Assembly (NCBI GenBank): GCA_029237825.1
Contig: JAQZBQ010000005.1
Coordinates: forward strand, 62,001-126,000
Source: Bacteroidota bacterium
GTDB taxonomy: Bacteria > Bacteroidota > Bacteroidia > B-17B0 > Aurantibacillaceae
Length of the DNA: 64,000 nucleotides
Direction of reading: 5' to 3'
In this document: in pieces, positions 45,661 to 54,573 of the stretch
Position numbering within the stretch: the stretch's first letter is position 1
How the letters are laid out: each line of letters opens with the position of its first letter
The notes under the pieces: model-generated
The model's database searches: none
The model's input: the letters and a program-made list of their open reading frames with translations, nothing else
Told to the model about the DNA's origin: nothing
Program-made: the position numbers and the translations under genes

Positions 45661-47622
45661 GTGACTTTATTAAACGATAATATACCAGACCATGAAAATG
45701 CCTTAACAAAGGAATGGATAATTACCAATGGCATTGGAGGTTATGCCTCCTCCACTATTATTGGCACAAACACTCGACGTTATCACGGTTTACTGATTGC
45801 CGCCACTAATCCTCCAACCGGGAGAAAGCTTATGGTTTGCAAAGTTGAAGAGACCATATCGCAAAACCACACTCAAACAATGCTTTCCACAAATCAATAT
45901 GTGAATACCGTTTACCCGGAAGGCTATTACTATGTGAAAGGTTTTACCCGTATGCCTTTACCCACTACCTTGTTCCGGGCGGGAGAAGCAGAATTATCCA
46001 AAACCGTTTTCATGGTTTATAATTCCAACACTACCGTTGTGGAATATTCCAATGCTTCCACTGTTCCTTTCCGGCTTCGGCTCGATCCATTATATGCGGT
46101 TCGCGATTATCATTCCCTTTTACGTGAAAATTCCGACTATCATTATTTTGTAAAAAATGACGGACAGAAACATTCCATACTCGCCTATGCGGGGGCAGAA
46201 ACCCTTTACTTTAAACATACAAAAGGCCAGTATACGGCGAACCCACGCTGGAACAAAAACATATTGTATAATATAGAAAAGCAAAGGGGACAGGATTTTA
46301 CAGAAGATCTTTTCAGTGCCGGAACTGTGGAATGTCAGCTGAATCCTGGAGAGACCATGCACCTTGTATTTTCTCTTGACGAAAACAAAATAAACCAGGA
46401 TCCCGTTGAACTTAAAGCCATGGAAATCGAACGCTTGAGTGCCCTGGTTCCTTCAACCATTCATAACAAATTTCTTGCAGACCTTATTGTCGCCAGCGAC
46501 CAATTTATTGTTCATAGAAAATCAACCGAAAATTATTCTATCATTGCCGGTTACCATTGGTTTACCGATTGGGGACGAGATTCAATGATCGCCCTCAGAG
46601 GATTATGCATCGCTACCGGGAAACAAAAAGAAGCACGTTCAGTAATTACAACTTTTTTAAATGTATTAAAACACGGAATAATCCCGAATCGTTTCCCTGA
46701 TTACGAAGCAGATGAGCCAGAGTATCATACCATGGATGCAACGCTTTGGCTTTTTATCGCGATTTATGAATATGATCTTCGATTTAAAGACACACCTTTT
46801 TTAAACAATGTGTATTCAAAATTATCAGAGATCCTACAGCATCACATGGCTGGTACAAAGCACAATATACATGTAACGGAAAAAGGTTTTATTTGCGGTG
46901 GAACATTCGGACTTCCGTTAACATGGATGGATGCAAAAATAGGCGATCATGTTTTTACACCCCGCATTGGCTGTCCTGTAGAAATTAATGCGCTCTGGTA
47001 TAATGCACTCAAAATCCATTCGTATGTACTGAAGCGTATCGGAAAAAAGCCGGACGAAAAAGTTTTGGAGATAACATCCAGAGTTGAAAATAATTTTGAA
47101 AACAGCTTTTGGAATGAAAATAGCTATTTAAATGATTTAATATCGGAAGAAGGACAAGCGGAAGAGTCCATACGACCAAACCAAATTTACGTGGTAAGTC
47201 TGCCCTTTTCATTATTGCCTAAAGAAAAAGAAAAAATGGTGGTTGAAAATGTTAATCAGTATCTATTAACCGATTATGGACTACGTACTTTAGACCCTAA
47301 CCATCCGGAATTTAAACCTGACTATTCCGGTGATGTATGGTCGCGGGATGCCGCGTATCATCAGGGTACGGTCTGGCCTTTTCTATTGCCTGAATATTTT
47401 ACCGCCTACCTCAAGGTGAACAATTATTCCGAAACTGCCAAAGCAGGTGTTGTTAATAGCCTCCGGTTTCTTAAAGATCATTTTTATCATGATCAATGTT
47501 TGCATGGCATTTCAGAAATATTTGACGGATTAAATCCGGCATCAGGCAAAGGATGTATGAACCAGGCCTGGTCTGTTTCCAATCTTATCCATTTAATAAG
47601 TACGGCTAAACTCGACGTGTGA
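45661..47622 (+). CDS. Glycogen-debranching-type amylo-alpha-1,6-glucosidase
   Basis: Glucosidase of the bacterial/archaeal debranching family with an N-terminal GDE_N-like beta domain (about 15-230; TNGIGGYASSTIIGTNTRRYHG) and a C-terminal (alpha/alpha)6 barrel (about 270-650; TDWGRDSMIALRG, GDVWSRDAAYHQGTVWPF). The WGRDS and YHQG.VWP motifs hold the catalytic acid region of the family. The expected reaction is hydrolysis of alpha-1,6 branches in glycogen. The frame begins with GTG immediately after an in-frame TAG, and no other start precedes the conserved N-terminal domain, so GTG is the start. No other glycogen gene is near. Confidence 0.93.
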   Translation: MTLLNDNIPDHENALTKEWIITNGIGGYASSTIIGTNTRRYHGLLIAATNPPTGRKLMVCKVEETISQNHTQTMLSTNQYVNTVYPEGYYYVKGFTRMPLPTTLFRAGEAELSKTVFMVYNSNTTVVEYSNASTVPFRLRLDPLYAVRDYHSLLRENSDYHYFVKNDGQKHSILAYAGAETLYFKHTKGQYTANPRWNKNILYNIEKQRGQDFTEDLFSAGTVECQLNPGETMHLVFSLDENKINQDPVELKAMEIERLSALVPSTIHNKFLADLIVASDQFIVHRKSTENYSIIAGYHWFTDWGRDSMIALRGLCIATGKQKEARSVITTFLNVLKHGIIPNRFPDYEADEPEYHTMDATLWLFIAIYEYDLRFKDTPFLNNVYSKLSEILQHHMAGTKHNIHVTEKGFICGGTFGLPLTWMDAKIGDHVFTPRIGCPVEINALWYNALKIHSYVLKRIGKKPDEKVLEITSRVENNFENSFWNENSYLNDLISEEGQAEESIRPNQIYVVSLPFSLLPKEKEKMVVENVNQYLLTDYGLRTLDPNHPEFKPDYSGDVWSRDAAYHQGTVWPFLLPEYFTAYLKVNNYSETAKAGVVNSLRFLKDHFYHDQCLHGISEIFDGLNPASGKGCMNQAWSVSNLIHLISTAKLDV

Positions 47623-47692
47623 AAAATAAGGCCGCCACTAAAAAACTAAAGCAAATCATATCATTTTTTTACAGCTCCTTGAATTATTTCAT

Positions 47693-47728
47693 AAAAAACA
47701 GCCATGCCTAATCAAGCATAGCTGTTTT
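47693..47728 (-). terminator. Bidirectional terminator between convergent genes
   Basis: A 13-bp stem (AAAACAGCCATGC against GCATAGCTGTTTT, one mismatch) around an 8-base loop. The minus-strand copy is followed by a six-base T-run, so it ends transcription of the PUR gene best; it may also stop readthrough from the debranching gene. Confidence 0.82.
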
Positions 47729-47748
47729 CAAAAAAAGTGTATTATAAA

Positions 47749-48111
47749 TTACTTCCCTAAATCTTCGAAATTAACATCGTCCGCCGAGGGCGAAACTCCT
47801 TTATCATAGGAAGATTCGGTGCTTGTATAAGCTTCGCGTTCAACGATTGGAGGAGCATTTTCTTTAATAATAGCGATGGATTCATTTAACCCTTCCATAA
47901 ACTTTTCAAAATCTTCTTTATATAAAAAGATTTTATGCTTTTCATACGTGAATTTGCCATCTGTACCAAAGCGCTTTTTGCTTTCTGTGATGGTAAGATA
48001 ATAATCATTTCCGCGGGTAGATTTCACATCAAAAAAATACGTGCGTTTACCTGCTTTTACTGCTTTAGAAAATAAATCTTCTCGTTCTGTTCTTTCTATC
48101 TCTTCAGACAT
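47749..48111 (-). CDS. DUF3276 (PUR-alpha-like) protein
   Basis: Small cytoplasmic protein of 120 residues in the DUF3276/PUR family, common in Bacteroidota and Borrelia. The PUR-type beta-beta-beta-beta-alpha unit spans about 10-88: KAGKRTYFFDVKSTRGNDYY, LTITESKKRF, HKIFLYKEDFEKFMEGLNE. Relatives bind single-stranded or duplex DNA and RNA and dimerise, so a regulatory or nucleic-acid-binding role is likely. A flexible acidic C-terminus follows. It forms its own transcription unit ahead of a terminator. Confidence 0.9.
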   Translation of the reverse strand: MSEEIERTEREDLFSKAVKAGKRTYFFDVKSTRGNDYYLTITESKKRFGTDGKFTYEKHKIFLYKEDFEKFMEGLNESIAIIKENAPPIVEREAYTSTESSYDKGVSPSADDVNFEDLGK

Positions 48112-48220
48112 AACCTTTTCTATTTTTTAGTACGTAACAAATATTTATATTTTTTATTAAAACTCGAAACACTGTTGAAAACTAGTTGATAAGTCCCCCA
48201 AGCAAACCATTCTATCGTGC

Positions 48221-48254
48221 AAAAGAAACGCCCCGGTGAAGGAGCGTTTCTTTT
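48221..48254 (-). terminator. Intrinsic terminator after the M43 protease gene
   Basis: A 14-bp stem with one mismatch (AAAAGAAACGCCCC against GGAGCGTTTCTTTT, loop of six) lies 14 bp past the stop codon of the protease gene and ends in a short T-run on the minus strand. Confidence 0.8.
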
Positions 48255-48268
48255 CCGTATTAATAGGA

Positions 48269-50455
48269 TTATTCAATAATGACTTTTTTAGAAATGCGTT
48301 GGTTTTTCACATCAATGCTTACAATATAGACACCGGAAGCCAGTTGATTATTGGTATTTATTGTATGAGAAATATGGCCTTCAGCGCCAGAAGTTTTAAT
48401 TTGTTCTTCTAAAATACGACCTGTTAAATCCATAACACTGATTTTTGCAGTTGAGCCACTTTCAAGGTTAAAGTCAAGTTTTGCGCTCGAAGAAGTCGGG
48501 TTTGGATAAATATTTAAATCCATATCCCTTTCTAGCTCAGTAATTCCAGTAACAATACTACCAGTGAGATTAATCTGATCGAAATAGATATTGTTTGCTG
48601 TTGTTTTAGTTGGGTCAACCCTAAAATAAAAACGGAATTTCACATTCGGTTTATTATTTAACGCAGCCAGTAAAGTAGCCGTTATCGTTTTGCTTTTCCA
48701 TTGAGTAGACGTTGGATTGAAGGCCGTAGATAAAGTTCCACCTGAGGCTGTTGCCATTTGGGATGCTGTAGAATATCCTATGACGTTAGTCCATGAACCA
48801 CCGCAATCCAAAGAATATTGCAAACGGAAGGTGTCATTTTGGGTAGCCACTCTTTTAGCGTAGGCGTACCAATAGGATAATGTCAGATTGGATGTATTGG
48901 ATAAATTTAAAATTGGAGTCTCAAAAATATCTAAATGTCCGCCAATATTCGATGCCGCATAATTATTAAGGTGGATGCTTTTCGCAGTTCCGTTAGCGCC
49001 ATTTGTAGTCTTTTGTGTCCAGGTAATTGAACTTGTATTGGTATTGATGATGTTAATATCGGTTGGAAGTGTCGTTCCTTCAAAATCATAGGTCATTGGC
49101 AATTGAGGCCCTACTCCACTATTGTATATGGTAACAAAGGATGTTTTATTCATAGTGTTTGAACCAACAGAATTTGTTGCAGTTAAACTTACCGAATATG
49201 TTCCAGCAGTTGTATACGTTACTACCTGAGAGGTAGCTGTTGAAGTGGCAGGTGTGCCTCCCTGAAAAGTCCAGTTAATACCTCCTGAAGAACCTACTTC
49301 ACTGGTACTGGTATAAGTTACGGTACTTCCAACACAATTTGCCTGTTTATTAGCCTCAAAATTTGCAACCGGTGTACAGGTATAACCTGATACCAAACCT
49401 GTTGCGGTCATATTTGCGGCAGTCCATAAATTATTACGCCCTCCAACTGAACTCTGAAGCGCAGTACGCATTCTTGTGGTCTGGCCTTGGGTGAACATTT
49501 TAGGACAGGACGAATAATCCATTATATTCTCAATGTTTGGTGTAGAACAATCTAAGGTGTTTGTGGTACAAATTGAAAAATAGCCACCTGTTGGAGGTGT
49601 ATCAGAAACACCGTCTGTTGTGCAGGTAATCGGAGAGGTTGGCATATTGGATGGATCAAACTTAGGACTGTTAGAAGAACCAAAAGTATGAAGGAGGTTC
49701 AACCAATGTCCTATTTCATGACTCAACGTTCTGGAATCCGAAGGCGTTATTTGTGCTAACTGATTCCGTAACATAACAATGGCGTCACCCATATTTCCAT
49801 TAGCTGTATAAGGAGTTGAACCTGGCAAATACGTATATCCGCCAATGTAGGAACTTACTGGAGGGCAAGGACTTGAAGGACCCGAAATACAATCAACAAT
49901 ATAAATATTTAGATATTGATTGGTTGGCCAGCGGTTTGTTCCTGTGCCAGAATAATAATAAGCCGGGCTCGACTGGCTCCAGGTTGGATTATCAGAGTCA
50001 TGTCTGATAATACCATTCGTACATTTTCCTGTGGGATCCTTTTTTGCCAGTGCAAAATGGATTTCAGAGTCAACATATAACGACGAAAAAGCCGGATTAA
50101 TAGTTGCTACATCCGACCCGGTTTTTGCGAAATCATTATTGATATAGTTAATAATGTTGATAAACGTTTGATCTGTAATATTCTGGTTTCCCATAATATG
50201 AAACACAACCGGTATTGTGTAAACAGGAACCGCCACTTTAGAAGCTGAGTTGAATTTATCGAGTTCAGCCTGATATTCGGTTTCAAATTTCGCCTGGGAT
50301 TCCTCAAATTTCGCTTTTAGTACCGGGTCTGCCTTAAATCCCATTTCCATTGCATCGAATGTTGCGCAGGGAATTAATTTTGGATCTCTTTCCTGTGCAA
50401 TTGAACTCAAGCTTAACGCCGCAGCACCAAGAATAACTAGTAGGTTTTTTTTCAT
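48269..50455 (-). CDS. M43 metalloprotease with type A T9SS sorting domain
   Basis: Secreted metalloprotease of 728 residues. Parts: signal peptide (about 1-20), M43 catalytic domain (about 70-355) with zinc site HEIGHWLNLLH near 246-256 and NIMDYSSC Met-turn, a PKD domain (about 365-440), a MAM-like or jelly-roll domain (about 455-635), and a type A sorting domain (about 645-728; IYPNPTSSSAKLDF, ending SKKVIIE). The zinc motif has Asn where the standard HEXXHXXGXXH has Gly; this variant is found in many M43 enzymes, so activity is still expected. It is monocistronic with a terminator and differs from the other M43 gene in its sorting signal. Confidence 0.92.
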   Translation of the reverse strand: MKKNLLVILGAAALSLSSIAQERDPKLIPCATFDAMEMGFKADPVLKAKFEESQAKFETEYQAELDKFNSASKVAVPVYTIPVVFHIMGNQNITDQTFINIINYINNDFAKTGSDVATINPAFSSLYVDSEIHFALAKKDPTGKCTNGIIRHDSDNPTWSQSSPAYYYSGTGTNRWPTNQYLNIYIVDCISGPSSPCPPVSSYIGGYTYLPGSTPYTANGNMGDAIVMLRNQLAQITPSDSRTLSHEIGHWLNLLHTFGSSNSPKFDPSNMPTSPITCTTDGVSDTPPTGGYFSICTTNTLDCSTPNIENIMDYSSCPKMFTQGQTTRMRTALQSSVGGRNNLWTAANMTATGLVSGYTCTPVANFEANKQANCVGSTVTYTSTSEVGSSGGINWTFQGGTPATSTATSQVVTYTTAGTYSVSLTATNSVGSNTMNKTSFVTIYNSGVGPQLPMTYDFEGTTLPTDINIINTNTSSITWTQKTTNGANGTAKSIHLNNYAASNIGGHLDIFETPILNLSNTSNLTLSYWYAYAKRVATQNDTFRLQYSLDCGGSWTNVIGYSTASQMATASGGTLSTAFNPTSTQWKSKTITATLLAALNNKPNVKFRFYFRVDPTKTTANNIYFDQINLTGSIVTGITELERDMDLNIYPNPTSSSAKLDFNLESGSTAKISVMDLTGRILEEQIKTSGAEGHISHTINTNNQLASGVYIVSIDVKNQRISKKVIIE

Positions 50456-50564
50456 GTGAATTGTTGTTGTGTTGTTAGTAGCTCTGAATTTTATTTCAGA
50501 TAAATAAAGCTAATTATTTATATTATATAAATCAAGTATTTGTATGTTAAAAGAAATACAAAAT

Positions 50565-51485
50565 TTATTTTTTATCAGTACCCTGATTTAAAGCCATCAT
50601 TTGCCTAAGGGTTTTATCCATTCCTTCAACACTCCCGTCTAAAAAGATAATGTTTCCTTTCCCCTGCTCAGCAAAATTTTTAACAGCTTCGGTCCACATA
50701 CTGAAAAGAATCAGCGAAGTATCTAGGTTCGACTCCTGCATTTGGCGAGCCGCTTCAGCCATTCCGCGTGCCACTTCTTCGCGGAAAAGCGCAATTCCCT
50801 GACCTCTTAATTGTGCTGCTTCTTTTTCGGCGTTGGCAGAAATCTTAATAAAATTGCCTTCCGCTTCGGCTGCCTTTGTTTTTGTAATGAGCAATGCCTG
50901 TCCTTCGTTCTCAGCAGCAGCCTTTAAATTGTTACTGGCTACAATCTTTGCCATCGACCGCATTACTTCTTCATCAAAAGTAATGTCGTTAATTTGAAGA
51001 TCAATTAAATGATAACCCCAATCTTCCAATGTTACATCCAATTGTTCTTTTACTGCTTCCACGATATCCCTTCTCAATGATAAAACCTCTGACTGCTTTT
51101 TTGTAGACACGAAAGCTCTTACCGACCCTTCAATAGAACGTACAAGCGCCTGCATCAGATTTTTATCATCCACAAACTTAAAAGCCACATTTTTGATAGC
51201 TTCCTCTCCCTGATTAATAACTGCATAAAGCAACATGGCCGTAAAATTTACATTAGCCTGATCACTAGTTACCGCCTGAAATCCTAATTCCACGCTTCTG
51301 TTTTGAATGGATATTTTTTTATATACTTTTTCAATGAAGGGAATTTTCATACTCAAACCTGGCGTCAAAATCCTTCTGTATTTTCCGAAAACAGTTATCA
51401 CGGCTATGGTTCCCTGCTGAACCGTCACAAATGACATCAATACCAGTAAAACACATACAACAGACAGAATAATTGTAGATACCAT
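50565..51485 (-). CDS. SPFH/Band 7 family membrane protein
   Basis: Stomatin/prohibitin-like scaffold protein, 306 residues. It has an N-terminal membrane segment (about 4-22), the SPFH core (about 25-185; GTIAVITVFGKYRRILTPGL and IPFIEKVYKKI) and a long Ala/Glu-rich coiled coil (about 185-250; AEAEGNFIKISANAEKEAAQLRG) that supports oligomer formation. SPFH proteins organise membrane microdomains or regulate proteases. It is oriented opposite to the TPR gene with 66 bp between starts, and no NfeD-type partner gene lies beside it. Confidence 0.93.
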   Translation of the reverse strand: MVSTIILSVVCVLLVLMSFVTVQQGTIAVITVFGKYRRILTPGLSMKIPFIEKVYKKISIQNRSVELGFQAVTSDQANVNFTAMLLYAVINQGEEAIKNVAFKFVDDKNLMQALVRSIEGSVRAFVSTKKQSEVLSLRRDIVEAVKEQLDVTLEDWGYHLIDLQINDITFDEEVMRSMAKIVASNNLKAAAENEGQALLITKTKAAEAEGNFIKISANAEKEAAQLRGQGIALFREEVARGMAEAARQMQESNLDTSLILFSMWTEAVKNFAEQGKGNIIFLDGSVEGMDKTLRQMMALNQGTDKK

Positions 51486-51551
51486 AGTTTTATTTTTAAA
51501 ATTGTTTGCGTAAATTTAGTCATCCAAAACAATAAACAAAATATTTTTTAA

Positions 51552-52610
51552 ATGAACCCGGTGATCCGTTTACTGTGTGTTGTTGTGTTGTGTTGGATCT
51601 CATCTGAATGTGCTGCCAGGAAGGATACGTCGCAGACAAAAAACGCAGAGACGGATATTTTTAAAGCGGCATGTAAACTTGTTGACTCTGCCAAGTATAG
51701 AGATGCTATTACTTTGTTCAAAAAGGCCATAAAAATTAAACCGGATTATACTGAAGCCTTTAACAAAATTGCCTTTGCTAAAATAAAAATACAGGATTTC
51801 AAAGGCGCTGAGAAAGACCTTCAATCGGCTTTGAAGATCACGCCTGATAATTACGAAAGCCAGAAAACTTTTGCTATTCTTTATTATGAAACTAAGAAAT
51901 TTAAAGAAGCAAAAGCAACTATGGATTCTGCCTTCAAACTCAACGCAGATGACCACGAACTCCACTATTATCAGGCCCGACTGATGTTTGACGGAAAAGC
52001 CTATAAAAATGCACTGGATGCGTGCAATAGGGCATTAGACCTTAAACCGAAGTTTCTTGATGTGAAATTTCTGAAAGGTGAAATAAGGTTCGCGATGAAG
52101 GATTACGCATATTGTGTAAAAGAGCTAACGGATGCGATTAAAGATATGCCCTCCACTTCTCCAAACTATGATGCTTATCGCACGCGGGCCAAAGCAAGAT
52201 TTGAACTTGGAGACTTTAAAAACGCTGTAAATGACTGGAACGTATTTTTAGAAGCCTTCCCGGAAGATGAGCCGGCTTTAGTTTCACGCGGAGCCTGTAA
52301 AATTGAAATCAGGGATAACAGTGGGGCAATTGCAGACTTTGATGCTGCGATAAAATTAAATCCGAAAAATCCGGTTAGTTACAACTACCGAGGAGTGGCT
52401 AAAGGGGAAAACAAACAATTTGTTGAAGCCCTTAAAGACTTCGACTATTCAATAAAATTAAAATACGATTATGCAGGTGCTTTTGTGAACCGAGCTGCAA
52501 TTAAATTTGCAAGTAAAGACAGGCGAGGCGCCTGTGATGATCTCAACAAAGCCGATAGCCTGGGCGATGAAATGGCTATTCGGCTCATAGAAACCTACTG
52601 CAAGCATTAG
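51552..52610 (+). CDS. Exported tetratricopeptide repeat protein
   Basis: A 352-residue periplasmic protein with a signal peptide or short lipidation-like leader (about 1-20) and about nine TPR units (about 35-345; repeated motif A......AL.LKP.....). Units such as KAIKIKPDYTEAFNKIAFAK and NRALDLKPKFLDVKFLKGE are clear. TPRs make a superhelical binding surface; the partner is unknown. It is divergent from the SPFH gene. It could take part in envelope assembly, but the sequence does not show which complex. Confidence 0.85.
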   Translation: MNPVIRLLCVVVLCWISSECAARKDTSQTKNAETDIFKAACKLVDSAKYRDAITLFKKAIKIKPDYTEAFNKIAFAKIKIQDFKGAEKDLQSALKITPDNYESQKTFAILYYETKKFKEAKATMDSAFKLNADDHELHYYQARLMFDGKAYKNALDACNRALDLKPKFLDVKFLKGEIRFAMKDYAYCVKELTDAIKDMPSTSPNYDAYRTRAKARFELGDFKNAVNDWNVFLEAFPEDEPALVSRGACKIEIRDNSGAIADFDAAIKLNPKNPVSYNYRGVAKGENKQFVEALKDFDYSIKLKYDYAGAFVNRAAIKFASKDRRGACDDLNKADSLGDEMAIRLIETYCKH

Positions 52611-52670
52611 CGTAAAGCCTTATTAAAACTCTATTTCCAGCATTTAGTATATTTGGGCCAACTAAAAAAT

Positions 52671-53087
52671 ATGAGAATGAGAACTGCTGTCTTTAGAAAA
52701 GCCAATTTTAATTCTGCCCACAGACTTCACAATCCGTCATTCGATGAAAAGACAAATGAAGCAATATTTGGCTTATGTAATAATCCAAACTACCACGGGC
52801 ACAATTACGATTTAATTGTTAAGGTTGTTGGCGAAGTTGACGCGCAAACAGGGTATGTAATTGATCTGAAAGTGCTAAATGATTTAATCACTCACGAAAT
52901 TATTAACCGGTTTGATCACCGTAATTTAAATCTGGACACCGTTGAGTTTAAAAATTTAAATCCTACAGTGGAAAACATCGCACGGATTATTTATGAAATT
53001 TTGCGGCCAAAAATTGAACCTAAATATGACCTCGAAATAACGCTGTATGAAACGCCGCGTAATTATGTAGTATATCCTGTAAACTGA
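52671..53087 (+). CDS. queD: QueD-like 6-carboxytetrahydropterin synthase
   Basis: Member of the PTPS/QueD family, which converts 7,8-dihydroneopterin triphosphate to 6-carboxy-5,6,7,8-tetrahydropterin in queuosine biosynthesis. The 138-residue protein has the zinc ligands His17 (FNSAHRLH), His42 and His44 (YHGHNYDL), a Cys at 36 in the position of the catalytic base (FGLCNNP) and a conserved RFDHRNLN motif. The frame is open to a TTG six codons upstream, but the ATG is preferred; a second ATG two codons later is possible. It overlaps the VanX-like gene start by one base (TGATG). A queuosine-precursor transporter gene lies about 0.8 kb away, so a queuosine role is likely; other pterin pathways are not excluded. 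Confidence 0.87.
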   Translation: MRMRTAVFRKANFNSAHRLHNPSFDEKTNEAIFGLCNNPNYHGHNYDLIVKVVGEVDAQTGYVIDLKVLNDLITHEIINRFDHRNLNLDTVEFKNLNPTVENIARIIYEILRPKIEPKYDLEITLYETPRNYVVYPVN

Positions 53088-53839
53088 TGCTCAAGGGCTT
53101 CCAGATAACAATCCTTCCTTTAATCTTAATTTGGTTTTGCAGATGCACTTCTTCAGTCAATACAAGCAAAATTGAGCCTCGTACAAATAATTCCGTTACG
53201 GCTAACGCAAAGAATCCTGATAAAGACACCTCGTTTTTGGAGAAACATCTTATACAGAAGAACCTCATAAACATACATTCCCTTGATACAAATATCCGAG
53301 TGGTTTTACATTATGCGACAGATCAAAATTTTCTACACAAACCACTTTATAATGGATTGACACAGTGTTATCTACCATGCGAAGTCGCAATCAAATTATG
53401 TAATGCTCAATACTATTTACATGAAAAATTTCCAGATTACAATATAATTGTATTCGACGCGGTTAGGCCATTGCATATCCAAAAGAAGATGTGGGAAGAA
53501 CTAGACCTTCCTTCAAGCGAAAAAATTAATTACTTGGCCCATCCGGATGACATTTCCCTGCACAATTATGGTGCAGCAGTGGACGTTGGAATCATCGGTC
53601 AAAATGATGTGTTATTGGATATGGGAAGTCCGTTTGATCATTTCGGGGAACTCAGTGAACCTAAACTTGAAAAACAATTTTCCGAAAGTGGCCAACTTTT
53701 ACCCTGCGCACTCAACAATCGGCTCTTATTACGAAAGGTGATGGAAAGGGCTGGATTTACCTCAATAACCTCAGAATGGTGGCACTTTAATTCTTCCTCA
53801 AAACTAATGGCATCTAAAAAATTTGAATTAATTGAATGA
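53087..53839 (+). CDS. VanX-type D-Ala-D-Ala dipeptidase
   Basis: M15D-family zinc peptidase, 250 residues, expected to cleave D-Ala-D-Ala or related peptidoglycan dipeptides in the periplasm. The N-terminus is hydrophobic (about 5-20) with Cys at 18 and 20 that could serve as a lipidation site. Catalytic features: DAVRP (Arg near 127), SLHNYGAAVDV with ligands His159 and Asp166, and EWWHF with Glu230 and His233. These match the VanX SxHxxGxAxD and E-x-x-H motifs. It starts inside the queD stop codon, so they are translationally coupled, and its last 12 bases overlap the end of the convergent transporter gene. It probably recycles cell-wall peptides rather than causing antibiotic resistance, since no other van genes are present. 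Confidence 0.88.
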   Translation: MLKGFQITILPLILIWFCRCTSSVNTSKIEPRTNNSVTANAKNPDKDTSFLEKHLIQKNLINIHSLDTNIRVVLHYATDQNFLHKPLYNGLTQCYLPCEVAIKLCNAQYYLHEKFPDYNIIVFDAVRPLHIQKKMWEELDLPSSEKINYLAHPDDISLHNYGAAVDVGIIGQNDVLLDMGSPFDHFGELSEPKLEKQFSESGQLLPCALNNRLLLRKVMERAGFTSITSEWWHFNSSSKLMASKKFELIE

Positions 53840-54502
53840 ACCAATAACCGGTTTATCGTTTCTCAAATACTTTCCGATAATAAAATGTCCCAGGTAAATT
53901 AACGGTATCAGTGCGAGTGCCACTAACAATTTAAAGGCGTAGCCCCAGCTGGCATTATAAAGAAACTCATTAAATGGCCACTTCCCGGGGATGACAAATG
54001 CTATAAATTGAACAATAAAAGTATCAACCAACTGGCTTACCATTGTACTGCCTGTGGCACGCAACCAAATATACCTGGTTCCGGTTGCCTTTTTAAAGAT
54101 CCAAAACACATACACGTCTATTAACTGGGAAACTAAAAACGCGATAATGCTACCAACAATAATCCATTGCGATTGGCCAAAGACCAATGCAAATTCCTTA
54201 TCCGGAACCGGTGAAAATGATGTTGACGGTATAGACAACGCTATACTTAAAATGATGAACGTAAAAGTAATTAATCCAACTGTAATATAAGTAAGTTTTT
54301 TAACCCCGTCTTTTCCGTAATGCTCATTTATAAGGTCGGTAAGTAGAAAGATAACCGGCCACATAATAATCCCAATACTCTGAGTAAATAATCCGAAAAA
54401 CTGCACAAGCTTACCACCTATCATTTCAGCGACAATTGCGTTCGTAATAAAAAAACCAGCCAATACAAGAAAAACGGTATCTCTTTTACTCTTTAAATCC
54501 AT
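53828..54502 (-). CDS. Queuosine-precursor transporter (QPTR/YhhQ family)
   Basis: Integral inner-membrane transporter of 224 residues with six or seven hydrophobic helices. Family features include an N-terminal FFITNAIVAEMIGGKL helix, LLTDLINEHYGKDGVKK, and SQLIDVYVFWIFKK and SQLVDTFIVQFIAFVIP repeats. Characterised YhhQ-type members import queuine precursors such as preQ0 or preQ1. A GTG lies one codon upstream of the chosen ATG. Its last 12 bp overlap the VanX-like gene tail-to-tail. Together with the nearby queD homologue it suggests the organism both makes and salvages queuosine precursors, or makes part of the pathway and salvages the rest. Confidence 0.92.
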   Translation of the reverse strand: MDLKSKRDTVFLVLAGFFITNAIVAEMIGGKLVQFFGLFTQSIGIIMWPVIFLLTDLINEHYGKDGVKKLTYITVGLITFTFIILSIALSIPSTSFSPVPDKEFALVFGQSQWIIVGSIIAFLVSQLIDVYVFWIFKKATGTRYIWLRATGSTMVSQLVDTFIVQFIAFVIPGKWPFNEFLYNASWGYAFKLLVALALIPLIYLGHFIIGKYLRNDKPVIGSFN

Positions 54503-54573
54503 CACCGGCTAATTTATACAAAATTTAAAAACTTCAAACCATTATTCATTTTTACTAAATTTATACTCTTATT

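Noticed and set aside
53087-53839. VanX-like gene as a vancomycin-resistance determinant
   Set aside because: No vanA/B ligase, vanH or VanRS genes are nearby, and chromosomal VanX-type dipeptidases in Gram-negative bacteria normally serve cell-wall or dipeptide recycling.
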